Assembly (NCBI GenBank): GCA_028291055.1
Contig: JAQGIP010000051.1
Coordinates: 78,051-142,050 of the forward strand
Direction: 5' to 3'
DNA from: Caulobacter sp.
GTDB lineage: Bacteria; Pseudomonadota; Alphaproteobacteria; Caulobacterales; Caulobacteraceae
DNA: 64,000 nt
A model generated the notes under the pieces. It had not been told where the DNA came from. It saw nothing but the letters and a program-made list of their open reading frames with translations, and did not search any database. The position numbers and the translations under genes were made by a program. Of the stretch, positions 32,251-40,668 are shown one piece after another. Position 1 is the stretch's first letter; each line of letters begins with the position of its first letter.

Positions 32251-33429
32251 ATGACCGCCGCCCTGGCCCAGAAGTACAAGGTGATCGACACCGACACCCA
32301 CATCATCGAGCCCTACGACCTGTGGACGTCGCGGATTTCGGTGAAGAAGTGGGGCGATCGGGTGCCCAACGTGAAGTGGGATCCGGTGGCGAAGGAAGAC
32401 GCCTGGTACTTCAACAACAACCGCCTGGGCACCGCCGCCGGCGCCGCGATGGCCGGCTGGCATGAGTTTCCGCCCAAGCATCCCCGCGAGTGGAAGGATG
32501 TGGCGGCCAGCGCCTGGAACGCCGAAGCCCGCCTGAAGAAGATGGACGAGTACGGCATCTACGCCCAGATCTTCTACCCCAACGTCGCCGGCTTCGGCGC
32601 GGGCCAGTATCTGGGCCTCGAGGACCCCGAGCTGATGATGCTCTGCGTCCAGGCCTACAACGACTGGGCCGTCGACTGGTCCAGCGCCGACAAGAAGCGC
32701 CTGATCCCCCAGGCCGCCATGCCCTTCTGGGACATGGACCTGTGCATCAAGGAAATGGAGCGCGCCGCCAAGATCGGCCACAAGGGCCTGATCCTGACCA
32801 GCGAGCCGCAGCACTTCGGCCAGCCCAAGCTCACCGACCCGCACTGGGACCGCTTCTGGGCCGCCGCCCAGGACATGCAGCTGCCGATCAACTTCCACAT
32901 CGGCTCGGGCGACATGTCCGACTACACCCTGATCCATGAGCGCAACGGCCAGCACGCGGCCTTCGCCTCCCTGCCGGTGCTGTTCACCCTGCAGAACTCC
33001 CGCGTCATCGCCCAGCTGGTCATGGGCGGCATCTGCCACATGTTCCCCAAGCTCAACTTCGTGTCTGTCGAGAGTGGTGTGGGCTGGCTGCCCTTCGCGC
33101 TCGATATGATGGACTGGATGTGGGTCAACGGCGGCGTGCGCCAGGAAAACCCGGCCCTCGACCTGCTGCCCAGCGAGTATTTCAAGCGCCAGATCTACGG
33201 CTGCTTCTGGTTCGAACGCCGCACCCTGAAGTCGGCCATCGACCAGCTGGGCGCGGACAACATCCTCTATGAGTCCGACTTCCCCCACCCCACCAGCATG
33301 AGCCCGGGTCCGGCCTCGTCCGCCGTGGAGCCGAAGCAATACATCCAGGAAGTGCTGGCCGACTACCCGGCCGATGTCGTCGAGAAGATCCTCTACAGCA
33401 ACGCTGCCAAGATCTACCATATCGACTAG
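32251..33429 (+). CDS. Amidohydrolase family 2 (ACMSD/LigW-like metal-dependent hydrolase)
   Basis: 392 residues of TIM-barrel amidohydrolase. VIDTDTHIIEPYDLW (D-x-H start), FYPNVAGFG, INFHIGSGD, FVSVESGVGWLPF and YESDFPHPTSM with the late Asp follow the family-2 order. Relatives include decarboxylases, C-C hydrolases and lactonases. A GGAGG site sits 8 bases upstream of the ATG. A paralogue is at 56191-57465, suggesting the same chemistry in two branches. A hairpin follows the stop. Confidence 0.85.
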   Translation: MTAALAQKYKVIDTDTHIIEPYDLWTSRISVKKWGDRVPNVKWDPVAKEDAWYFNNNRLGTAAGAAMAGWHEFPPKHPREWKDVAASAWNAEARLKKMDEYGIYAQIFYPNVAGFGAGQYLGLEDPELMMLCVQAYNDWAVDWSSADKKRLIPQAAMPFWDMDLCIKEMERAAKIGHKGLILTSEPQHFGQPKLTDPHWDRFWAAAQDMQLPINFHIGSGDMSDYTLIHERNGQHAAFASLPVLFTLQNSRVIAQLVMGGICHMFPKLNFVSVESGVGWLPFALDMMDWMWVNGGVRQENPALDLLPSEYFKRQIYGCFWFERRTLKSAIDQLGADNILYESDFPHPTSMSPGPASSAVEPKQYIQEVLADYPADVVEKILYSNAAKIYHID

Positions 33430-33441
33430 ACCGCCGGGTCA

Positions 33442-33469
33442 GGGTCCAGGCGCTCCCTCGCCTGGACCC
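33442..33469 (+). terminator. Terminator-like hairpin after the amidohydrolase
   Basis: GGGTCCAGGCG (33442-33452) pairs perfectly with CGCCTGGACCC (33459-33469) around a 6-base loop. No T-run follows, so it may stabilise or attenuate rather than end the transcript before the DUF2889 gene. Confidence 0.5.
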
Positions 33470-33496
33470 GCACTCCCCCAAACCCGAGGCCACACG

Positions 33497-34276
33497 ATGA
33501 CGATATTCCGGCGAAGCGTTCGCATCGCGGGCGCCCCCGGCGCCATCAGCGCCGACATGGAGGACGACTTCCACCGCTTCGGGGTCGACATGACCCATGA
33601 CGGCGAGACCATCACCGCCGTCCAGGGCCGCGCGATCCGCACCCCCTGGAATACCTGCAAGTTCGCGCCGGACGCGCTGCAAAATCTGGTGGGCCTGCCG
33701 CTCAGGGCCTGCGCCAGCGACTTCATCCGCCAGTCCAATCCCCGCGCCCAATGCACCCACATGTATGAGCTGGCGGCGCTCGCCGGAGCCCACGCCCTGC
33801 GTGGTCAGCTCCAGGCCGACTATGCCGCCGAGGTCCCCATCGCCCTCGGCGACGACCCCACCCGCGTGACCCTGCATCGTAACGGCGAGATCCTGTTCGA
33901 CTGGCAGGTCCGCCGTCCGTCCCAGCCCCACGGCGATGTGCATTCGCCGGAAAGGCTGGTCGGCGGCGACATCATCGTCTCGCCCGAGCCGTTCGCGGGC
34001 CGAGCCTTGCGCGACCTGATGGTCTGGGCGCGCGACGCGCTGACGCCCGACCTGTTCGACGCCGTCTACATCTTCCGCCGTTCGATCGGCATCTCCGCCG
34101 GCCGACTCATGGACCTCGACGCCCCGGATGTGGACATCGCGGCGCTGCTTTTCAGCCGCAAGAGCGGCGACTGCTTCACCTTCCAGCCGGAAAAATTGGC
34201 GACCACGACGCGCACGCGCGGGTCGACCCTGGACTTCACCGCCCGGCCCGGGGCCCTGCTCCAGGACATCTCCTAG
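33497..34276 (+). CDS. DUF2889 domain protein
   Basis: 259 residues. Signature MEDDFHRFGVDMTHDGETI, then RAIRTPWNTCKFAPDALQNLVG, C-A-S-D-F, QCTHMYELAALAGAHAL. DUF2889 has no established activity but recurs next to catabolic genes in proteobacteria. It lies 67 bp after the amidohydrolase stop, so it may share its transcript through the hairpin. Start at 33497 follows an acceptable GAGG. Confidence 0.75.
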   Translation: MTIFRRSVRIAGAPGAISADMEDDFHRFGVDMTHDGETITAVQGRAIRTPWNTCKFAPDALQNLVGLPLRACASDFIRQSNPRAQCTHMYELAALAGAHALRGQLQADYAAEVPIALGDDPTRVTLHRNGEILFDWQVRRPSQPHGDVHSPERLVGGDIIVSPEPFAGRALRDLMVWARDALTPDLFDAVYIFRRSIGISAGRLMDLDAPDVDIAALLFSRKSGDCFTFQPEKLATTTRTRGSTLDFTARPGALLQDIS

Positions 34277-34299
34277 CGCCCATGCGCCCGCACCCGGCC

Positions 34300-35115
34300 T
34301 CAGGCGTAGCTGGTGCGCCCACCCGCCACCATGCCGCCATCGACCACCAGATCGTGGCAGTTGACGAAGGCGCCCTCGTCGCTGGCCAGGAAGACGGCCG
34401 CCGCCGCGATGTCGCGCGGCGCCCCGGCGCGGTGCAGCGGGGTGATGCCGGCCAGGTTACGCGCCAGCTTCTCCAGCTTCGCCTCCCGGTGCGCGGGCTC
34501 CAGCCCCGCATTGGCCGCCGAGCCTCCGAAGAACAGCGGCGTGACGATGCCGCCCGGCGAGATCGAGTTGACCGTGATCCCGTGCCTGCCCAGCTCCATG
34601 CCGGCCATCCGCGTCGCGTGTGTCACCCCGGCCTTGGCGATGGAATAGAGGTAGGTGCCCATGTCGGTGCGCAGGGCGCCGACGCTGGTGGTGTTGATGA
34701 TGGCGCCCCGGCCCTGGCGCTTCATGACCGGCGCGGCGTGCTTCATCCCATAGAGGACGCTGCCCAGCAGCAGGCTCATGGCGTCCTCGAAGTCCGCCGC
34801 GGTGAAGGTCTCCAGCTCACCGGTCGTGGGCCCGCCCGCGTTGCTGAAGAGCACGTCCAGCGCGCCGAATGCGCTGACCGCCGTCTCGATGGCCTCGGCG
34901 ATGTCCTCCTCGCGCCGCACGTCGCCGCGCACGAAGCGGGCATTGGCGCCCAGCCGCTCGGCCAGCGCCCCGCCGGCCTCGGCGTTGCGGCCGGTGAACA
35001 CCACCTTGGCGCCCTCTTCGATGAAGCGCTCCACCGTGCCCTCGCCGATGCCGCTGGTGCCGCCGGTGATCACCGCCACCCGTCCGTTCAACCGACCCAC
35101 GCCCGTCTCCCTCAT
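34300..35115 (-). CDS. Short-chain dehydrogenase/reductase
   Basis: 271 residues. TGGTSGIGEGTVER, SNAGG, NTTSVG and YSIAKAGV (Y-x-x-x-K) make an active classical SDR; TGRN after the second strand fits NADP use. C-terminal CHDLVVDGGMVAGG is standard. Start at 35115 (MRETGVGRLNG), 35 bp from the divergent SnoaL-like gene, leaves little room for a promoter, so control may be from within the neighbour. Confidence 0.87.
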   Translation of the reverse strand: MRETGVGRLNGRVAVITGGTSGIGEGTVERFIEEGAKVVFTGRNAEAGGALAERLGANARFVRGDVRREEDIAEAIETAVSAFGALDVLFSNAGGPTTGELETFTAADFEDAMSLLLGSVLYGMKHAAPVMKRQGRGAIINTTSVGALRTDMGTYLYSIAKAGVTHATRMAGMELGRHGITVNSISPGGIVTPLFFGGSAANAGLEPAHREAKLEKLARNLAGITPLHRAGAPRDIAAAAVFLASDEGAFVNCHDLVVDGGMVAGGRTSYA

Positions 35116-35150
35116 TTCCGATGACCCCAACGCCACGCGCGGAGCCTTCA

Positions 35151-35696
35151 ATGCCAAACCCGGCCGACACGCCGTCCACCACCGTGGACGACCTCATCGC
35201 CAAGGACGAAATCCTGGGCGTCCTGCATCGCTACTGTCACAGCTGCGACCGCTCGGACGCGCAGACGCTGGCGACCTGCTTTCATCCGGACTCGATCACC
35301 GACCACGCCGGGGTGACGATCAAGTCCTTGGAGTGGATCCCCCACGCCCTGGCCTGGCTGGCCGACCGCGTGGCCGTCACCCACATGATCGCCAATCCGA
35401 TGATCCAGGTGGCCGGCGACCGGGCCATCTCCGACTGCCATTTCGTGGCCTACAACCGCTCGCCCAAGGCCGGCGGCGACGGTTGGGAGGAGACCCTGGT
35501 CAAGGGCCGCTACCTGGACCGTTTCGAACGCCGGGACGGCGTCTGGAAGATCGTCCACCGCACGGGCATCCACGACCTGGAACGGGTGAACGACGCCCCC
35601 GCCAACGCCAACGACGTGGCCGGCGAGCACCGCAGCGGCAAGGCGCCGAACGACCCCTTCTACGCCCTGCTGGCCGACTTCCAGGCCGGGCGCTAG
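35151..35696 (+). CDS. SnoaL-like (NTF2-fold) protein
   Basis: 181 residues. A cone-shaped alpha+beta barrel is suggested by DDLIAKDEILGVLHRYCHSCDR, ATCFHPDSITDHAG, THMIANPMIQVAGDRAISDC and RYLDRFERRDGVWKIVHRTG. The family contains isomerases, hydroxylases and dehydratases with Tyr/Asp/His pockets. The ATG at 35151 has GGAG 6 bases ahead. It could isomerise a ring ketone (inference). Confidence 0.82.
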   Translation: MPNPADTPSTTVDDLIAKDEILGVLHRYCHSCDRSDAQTLATCFHPDSITDHAGVTIKSLEWIPHALAWLADRVAVTHMIANPMIQVAGDRAISDCHFVAYNRSPKAGGDGWEETLVKGRYLDRFERRDGVWKIVHRTGIHDLERVNDAPANANDVAGEHRSGKAPNDPFYALLADFQAGR

Positions 35697-35701
35697 AGGG
35701 T

Positions 35702-36526
35702 TCAAGCCCCCGGCGTCCGCAGCGGCGGGCCGATGAAGCCGGCCTCCGCCGTGTTGAAGAAGGGGATTTCCGGCGACATGGTCAGGCCCGCGTCCACCAC
35801 CAGCACCTGGCCCGTCACCTGGCGCGCGCCGTCGCTGGCCAGGTAGGCGAAGGCCTCGGCCGTCTCGTCCGGATACATGGCCAGCTTCATGGGCGAGGCC
35901 TCCGCCGCCATCCGATCCATGGCCTCCACATCGCCGCCCACCAGGGCCAGCGACAACGGGCTGATCACATTGCCGGGCGCCACGGCGTTGACCCTGATGC
36001 GGTGCGGCGCCAGTTCGGCGGCGGCCGAGCGGGTGAGCCCGATCACCGCATGTTTCGCCGTCGTATAGGCATGCGCCCCGAACCCGCCGCGCAGGCCGGC
36101 CACGCTGGTGGTGGTCAGGATCGAGCCCCCCTGCCCCTGTTCCACCAGCACCCGCGCGGCGTGCTTGACCCCGAAGAACACCCCGTCCAGCAGCGCCGCC
36201 ATGGTGGCGCGCCAGGCCTCCGCCTCGATGACGCGGATCGAGCCGATGGCGCCGATGAAGCCGGCGTTGTTGATCATGCAGTCCAGCCGCCCGAACCGCC
36301 TCACCGCATGGTCGACGGCGGCCGCGACGGCCTGCTCGGAGGTGATGTCCACATGCACGAAACTGGCCTGGCCCAGTTCGGCCGCCAGCGCCTCGCCGGC
36401 CTCCGCCTGCACGTCGGCGATCACCACGCTGGCGCCCTCGGCCACGAACAGCCGCGCCGTGGCCTCGCCGATGCCGCTGGCCCCGCCGGTGACCACGGCC
36501 ACCTTGCCCTTCAGACGATCGCCCAT
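35702..36526 (-). CDS. Short-chain dehydrogenase/reductase
   Basis: 274 residues, NAD-type: TGGASGIGEATARLF with IADVQAEAG (acidic Asp after strand 2 favours NAD), NNAGFIG, TTTSVAGL and YTTAKHAV. First of a minus-strand set in which the P450 gene follows upstream with a 4-bp gap, so it may oxidise the alcohol made by the P450. Confidence 0.88.
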   Translation of the reverse strand: MGDRLKGKVAVVTGGASGIGEATARLFVAEGASVVIADVQAEAGEALAAELGQASFVHVDITSEQAVAAAVDHAVRRFGRLDCMINNAGFIGAIGSIRVIEAEAWRATMAALLDGVFFGVKHAARVLVEQGQGGSILTTTSVAGLRGGFGAHAYTTAKHAVIGLTRSAAAELAPHRIRVNAVAPGNVISPLSLALVGGDVEAMDRMAAEASPMKLAMYPDETAEAFAYLASDGARQVTGQVLVVDAGLTMSPEIPFFNTAEAGFIGPPLRTPGA

Positions 36527-36530
36527 GACC

Positions 36531-37793
36531 TCAGCCGATCCTGTCGAAGCGGATGTGAAGCTCGCGCATCGGCCGCAGCATCATGTGCGGCACATGCACC
36601 GGGTCGGGCAGCGGCCGGGCCAGCCCGATATTGCCCATCCGCGCCAGCACCGCCCCGAACACGGCGATCATCTCGCGCCTGGCCAGCACACGGCCGACGC
36701 AGAGGTGCGGCCCCGCGCCGAAGGCCATGTGGTGCTTGTCCTTGCGGTCGATATCCATCTTGTGGGGGCATTCGAACTTGGCCGCGTCGTGGTTGGCCGC
36801 CGCATAGCGGGGCATGACCAGCGAGCCCTTGGGAATGGCCACGCCGGCGATCTCGGTGTCCCGCGTGGCGATCCGCGCCAGGCCCGGAACCGGCGTCTCG
36901 AAGCGCAGCGCCTCCTCCACGAAATCCTTCACCCGCGAGGGGTCGGCGCGCAGCTTCTCCATCTGGTCGGGAAAGCGCGTCAGCAGCCACAGGCCGTGGC
37001 AGATGGCGCTGACCAGGGACTCATAGGTGCCCGACAGGAACTGGCGCATCAGGCTCTGCATCTCGGCCATGTCGAGGGGCTCGACGTCGGCGTCGCTTTC
37101 CTGCACCACCGCCGAGATCAGGTCGTTGCGGGGGTCCTTGCGGCGTGCCTCAAGCTGGCCCGCCACATAGTGCTGCATCTCCAGGATGGTCTCGGCGTTC
37201 TCGCGGATCTCATCGGGCGTCAGGATGCGCGCGCCCGGCAGCATGATGGCGTCGCCCCAGCGCTTGTAGATGTCCATCTTCGAGGGATCGAGGCCCAGCT
37301 GCTCGGAGATCACCGTGCCCACCAGCGGGAAGGCGAACTCGCTGACCACCTCGCATTCGCCGCGGTCGATGAAGCGGTCGATGATCTCAGCCACGATCTC
37401 GGTGATCCGGGGCGCGATGGCCTCGATGCGCCGCGCGTTGAAGATCTTGTCGGCGATGCGGCGATAGCGAGTATGGGCCGGCGGATCGGCGAAATTGAGG
37501 GTGTAGACCTCCGGCCAGCCCTTCTCCGCGATGATGTCTTCGTAAATCTGCCAGTTGTCGCCCTGAAGGACCTTCACCTCGATGCGGTTGGAGAAGGTCG
37601 CCGTATCCATCAGCATCTCGCGCAGGTCGTCATAGCGCGAGACCATATACATGCCCGTTTCCGGCATCTGGTAGACCGGCGCCTGGGCATGCAGGGCGCG
37701 GTAGAAGTCAAACGGGTCGTCCTGGACCTTGGGGTCGAGGAAGCTGAACTCGCTGATCGGCCGGGTCGAAGCATCCGCCATTGTCGTCTCCAT
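36531..37793 (-). CDS. Cytochrome P450
   Basis: 420 residues, soluble bacterial length. The heme ligand Cys365 sits in FGAGPHLCVG, K-helix EALR is in VEEALRFETPVPG. The I-helix region reads QFLSGTYESLV, which departs from the usual AGxDT/ET: the acid and alcohol are displaced. It would need a ferredoxin and reductase, neither of which is encoded in the window. Gene order luciferase-like, P450, SDR (all minus, gaps of 2-4 bp) suggests one oxidation module. Confidence 0.9.
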   Translation of the reverse strand: METTMADASTRPISEFSFLDPKVQDDPFDFYRALHAQAPVYQMPETGMYMVSRYDDLREMLMDTATFSNRIEVKVLQGDNWQIYEDIIAEKGWPEVYTLNFADPPAHTRYRRIADKIFNARRIEAIAPRITEIVAEIIDRFIDRGECEVVSEFAFPLVGTVISEQLGLDPSKMDIYKRWGDAIMLPGARILTPDEIRENAETILEMQHYVAGQLEARRKDPRNDLISAVVQESDADVEPLDMAEMQSLMRQFLSGTYESLVSAICHGLWLLTRFPDQMEKLRADPSRVKDFVEEALRFETPVPGLARIATRDTEIAGVAIPKGSLVMPRYAAANHDAAKFECPHKMDIDRKDKHHMAFGAGPHLCVGRVLARREMIAVFGAVLARMGNIGLARPLPDPVHVPHMMLRPMRELHIRFDRIG

Positions 37794-37795
37794 GT

Positions 37796-38716
37796 CTAAG
37801 CCGCCGACGCGGGCGCGAGCGCATACTCGCGCTGGACCTGGCCGACCTCCTCGATGAAGCCCATCAGCTCGGCCAGGGAGCCGGGGTTGGGGGGCGACGC
37901 GATGGTCAGGATGGTGCCGCCCGCGGCGGCGTATTCGGGAATAACCGCCAGGCTGGCGCGCACATCGACCCTGCCGTCGGCGTGCGTCACGTGCGGGATG
38001 CCGACGCGGATGTGCTGGTCGGAAAGGTCACGCCCCACCTCGGCCAGCGCCTCGCCCAACCGGTCCACGCCCTCGCGGATCTGCGCGGGGTTCAGCCCCA
38101 CCGGGCACCAGCCGTCGGCCAGCTCGGCCATGCGCCGGGCGTTCTTGCCGGTCATGTTGAGGCCCAGCAGCAGCGGCACGCGGCCCTGCAGCGGGCGCGG
38201 CAGGGCCCAGCTGTTGGTCACGTGCACATTCTCGGATGTGAAGTTGACCGGCTGCTCGCCCCAGATGGCGCGGCAGGCGCGCACCGACTCTTCCAGCCGG
38301 GCGTAGCGCTCCTCGAAAGGAATGCCGACCGCGTCGTATTCCTCCTTCTGCCAGCCGACGCCCAGCGCCAGCTGGGTGCGCCCGCCGGAGATGACGTCGA
38401 GGGTGGCGATGGTCTTGGCCAGCAGCACCGGATGGCGCAGGGGCGCGATCAGGATGCCGGTGGCGAGCTTGAGGTTCTTGGTCACCGCCGCCATGGCCGC
38501 CAGGGTGGTCAGCGGCTCCATCCAGGCCGACTCCGCCGGATGCAGGAAGGCCCCGTAGGGATAGGCCGCCAGGTTCTCGCCCAACAGCAGGTGGTCGCCG
38601 AAGATCACCGAGTGGATGCCCGCCTCGTCCATGGCGCGGGCCACCTCGAGACAGACGCCGAGATCGCCGCCGGGCGACTGGTAGGGCCGGAAGAAGATCG
38701 AGAGCTGGACGCTCAT
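37796..38716 (-). CDS. LLM-class oxidoreductase, F420-type subfamily (TIGR03619-like)
   Basis: 306 residues, shorter than the two left-hand luciferase-like proteins. LATGILIAPLRHPVLLAKTIATLD, LALGVGWQKEEYDAVG and GWCPVGLNPAQIREGVDRL follow the subfamily often called F420-dependent. F420 use cannot be settled from sequence; FMN is possible. Two bp upstream of the P450 gene on the same strand. Confidence 0.82.
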   Translation of the reverse strand: MSVQLSIFFRPYQSPGGDLGVCLEVARAMDEAGIHSVIFGDHLLLGENLAAYPYGAFLHPAESAWMEPLTTLAAMAAVTKNLKLATGILIAPLRHPVLLAKTIATLDVISGGRTQLALGVGWQKEEYDAVGIPFEERYARLEESVRACRAIWGEQPVNFTSENVHVTNSWALPRPLQGRVPLLLGLNMTGKNARRMAELADGWCPVGLNPAQIREGVDRLGEALAEVGRDLSDQHIRVGIPHVTHADGRVDVRASLAVIPEYAAAGGTILTIASPPNPGSLAELMGFIEEVGQVQREYALAPASAA

Positions 38717-38747
38717 GCCATGCCTTTCGAAAGCTCGCGGGGCGGGT

Positions 38748-39482
38748 TCACAGCGTCGCTCCGCCGTCGACGATCAGGGTCTGGCCGCAGACGTAGGCGG
38801 CCCAGGGCGAGGCCAGGAACAGGGCCGCGCCCGCCATGTCGTCGGGCGTGCCCATCCGGCCGATGGGGATGGAGGCCAGGGCGCCCTTCAGCCGGTCCGG
38901 GTTGTCGGTGGTGACCTTGGTCAGCTTGGTGTCGACGAGGCCGGGCGCCAGGCCGTTCACGCGGATGCCGTCGGGCGCCCACGCCTGGCCCGGGGTGCGG
39001 GTCAGGCTGACCGCGCCGGACTTCGACGCCGCATAGGCCGGATTGCCTTTGTTGGCCCGGTAGGCCGAGATCGAACTGACGATGACGACCGCGCCCTGGC
39101 TCGCCTTCAACGCCGGATGGAAGCGCCGCGAGACGTGCATCAGGCTGTCGAGATTGACGGCCATCACCCGGTCCCAGCCGGCCTGTTCGAACTCGCCGCG
39201 CCGATAGACTACCGCGCCCTGGCAAAGGACCAGCACATCCAGGGTCTCGAACGGCTCGGCCGCCGCGGCGATCTCGTCCGGAACGCCCACGTCCACGCAG
39301 CTGTAGCCCAGCCCGGCGAGGTCGGAGCCGTCGACCCCGTCATAGGCCGACGCGTCGGCTCGGGTGCCCCAGACATGCACCCGCGCGCCCCGCGCCAGGA
39401 AGGCGCGGGCGATGCCGTTGCCGATGCCGCTGGAGCCGCCGACCACCAGCACGGCCTTGCCGGCGAAATCCGGATCATTCAT
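38748..39482 (-). CDS. Short-chain dehydrogenase/reductase
   Basis: 244 residues. VGGSSGIGNGIARAF cofactor motif, CQGA in place of NNAG, VSSISAYRANKGN and YAASKSG; VWGTRAD after the second strand. C-terminal ACGQTLIVDGG is intact. Likely active. It lies between the APH-type kinase gene (19-bp gap) and the luciferase-like gene (31-bp gap) in one minus-strand run. Confidence 0.86.
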   Translation of the reverse strand: MNDPDFAGKAVLVVGGSSGIGNGIARAFLARGARVHVWGTRADASAYDGVDGSDLAGLGYSCVDVGVPDEIAAAAEPFETLDVLVLCQGAVVYRRGEFEQAGWDRVMAVNLDSLMHVSRRFHPALKASQGAVVIVSSISAYRANKGNPAYAASKSGAVSLTRTPGQAWAPDGIRVNGLAPGLVDTKLTKVTTDNPDRLKGALASIPIGRMGTPDDMAGAALFLASPWAAYVCGQTLIVDGGATL

Positions 39483-39501
39483 CGCACACGCTCACTCAGA
39501 T

Positions 39502-40530
39502 TCATCCGATCCACCGCAGGGCCCGCTCGAAAAGGGCCACGGTCTGGGCGTGGAGCCGGTCGCCGATGTCCTTGGGGGCCCGCCCGGCGCAGGCGCGCGC
39601 GTGGCTGCCTTCCAGGATGATGCCCAGCTTGTAGCAGGCCAGCACGCCGTACCAGGTGACGGCCGACAGATCGCGCCCGCTATGCGCGCCATAGTGGGCG
39701 ACCAATTCCTCGGCTGTGGGGAACCCCAGCCAGGGCGTGACCTGGGTCTTTTCCGGCGGCGGGTCGGCCTCCTCCGGCCAGGTGGCCAGCAGCCAGCCCA
39801 GGTCGATCAGCGGGTCGCCGATGGTGGTCAGCTCCCAGTCGACGATGGCCGCCAGCTCCGGCCCGTCATGACGGTACATGACATTGGCCAGATGGTAGTC
39901 GCCGTGCAGGATGCCGGGCTCGAAGGCCGCGGGGCGGTTGGCGGCCAGCCAGGCGGCCACCTTGTCGAGGCCCGGGATACCGCCCTCGCCGTCCCAGCCG
40001 GCATGCTCGCGGTAGCTTTCCAGCTGGCCCCGCCAACGCGCGACCTGGCGTTCCAGATAGTTCTCCGGGCGGCCGAAATCCGAGAGGCCGATGGCCCGAT
40101 AGTCCAGCTGTCCCAGCACCGCGATCGCCTCGACCATGGCCAGCCCCATCCGATGGCGCAGCACCGCCGACTCCGCATGCAGCGGCGGCAGGCCGGTCGA
40201 TGGATTGAAGCCGTCCACCGGCTCCATCAGGTAGAAGGCCGCGCCCAGCACCGCTTCATCTTCACACGCCGCGATCAGCGGCGGATGCGGCACGGCGCTG
40301 CCCTTGAGCGCGCCCAGCATCCGCGCCTCGCGGCGCATGGTTTCGTTGGAATTGGCGCGGGGATGGGCCGGCGGCCGGCGCAGCACATAGGCGCGCTCGT
40401 CGCGGCGGAATTGGACCAGCAGATTCTGGGTGCCGCCCGCGAGCAGCGACGGCTCCTCGATGGGGCCCCGCCCCAGGCCCTCGCGGTCCATCCAGACGGA
40501 CAAGGATGCAAGGTCGACACCTGGCAACAA
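39502..40530 (-). CDS. APH/ACAD10-type phosphotransferase
   Basis: 342 residues with the aminoglycoside-phosphotransferase fold: catalytic loop ILHGDYHLANVMYR and metal site IVDWELTTIGDPLIDLGWL. Bacterial proteins of this kind in fatty-acid loci resemble the kinase domain of ACAD10/11, which phosphorylates 4-hydroxyacyl-CoA so that it can be isomerised into beta-oxidation. That role is inferred for this gene. First gene of the run reading to 34.3 kb; its promoter region carries a TAGAT-G-ATCTT site. Confidence 0.82.
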   Translation of the reverse strand: MLPGVDLASLSVWMDREGLGRGPIEEPSLLAGGTQNLLVQFRRDERAYVLRRPPAHPRANSNETMRREARMLGALKGSAVPHPPLIAACEDEAVLGAAFYLMEPVDGFNPSTGLPPLHAESAVLRHRMGLAMVEAIAVLGQLDYRAIGLSDFGRPENYLERQVARWRGQLESYREHAGWDGEGGIPGLDKVAAWLAANRPAAFEPGILHGDYHLANVMYRHDGPELAAIVDWELTTIGDPLIDLGWLLATWPEEADPPPEKTQVTPWLGFPTAEELVAHYGAHSGRDLSAVTWYGVLACYKLGIILEGSHARACAGRAPKDIGDRLHAQTVALFERALRWIG

Positions 40531-40556
40531 CGCTTCTTCCCTCGACGTTTTTTATA

Positions 40557-40577
40557 TAGATGATCTTATTTATCTAG
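40557..40577. promoter_or_regulatory. TAGAT-N-ATCTT palindrome in divergent promoter
   Basis: TAGATGATCTT (40557-40567) matches the TAGATCATCTA element at 32196. An outer TAGAT-N10-ATCTA repeat extends to 40576. On the minus strand TTGACA lies at 40596-40601 with CTAGAT/TAGATA about 18 bp on. Between kinase (minus) and CoA-transferase (plus). Confidence 0.45.
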
Positions 40578-40668
40578 GCTGTCCCTAGGGACCCTTGTCA
40601 ACCTCCGAAGCCTCTCGATCGGCCCCGTTTCACGGGCCGTTTTTCATCCCTGGGAAAGTGCTCACCAC

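Noticed and set aside
32251..33429. Assigning the amidohydrolase to ACMSD or LigW specifically
   Set aside because: Only the superfamily metal motifs are visible; no surrounding aromatic ring-cleavage genes support it.
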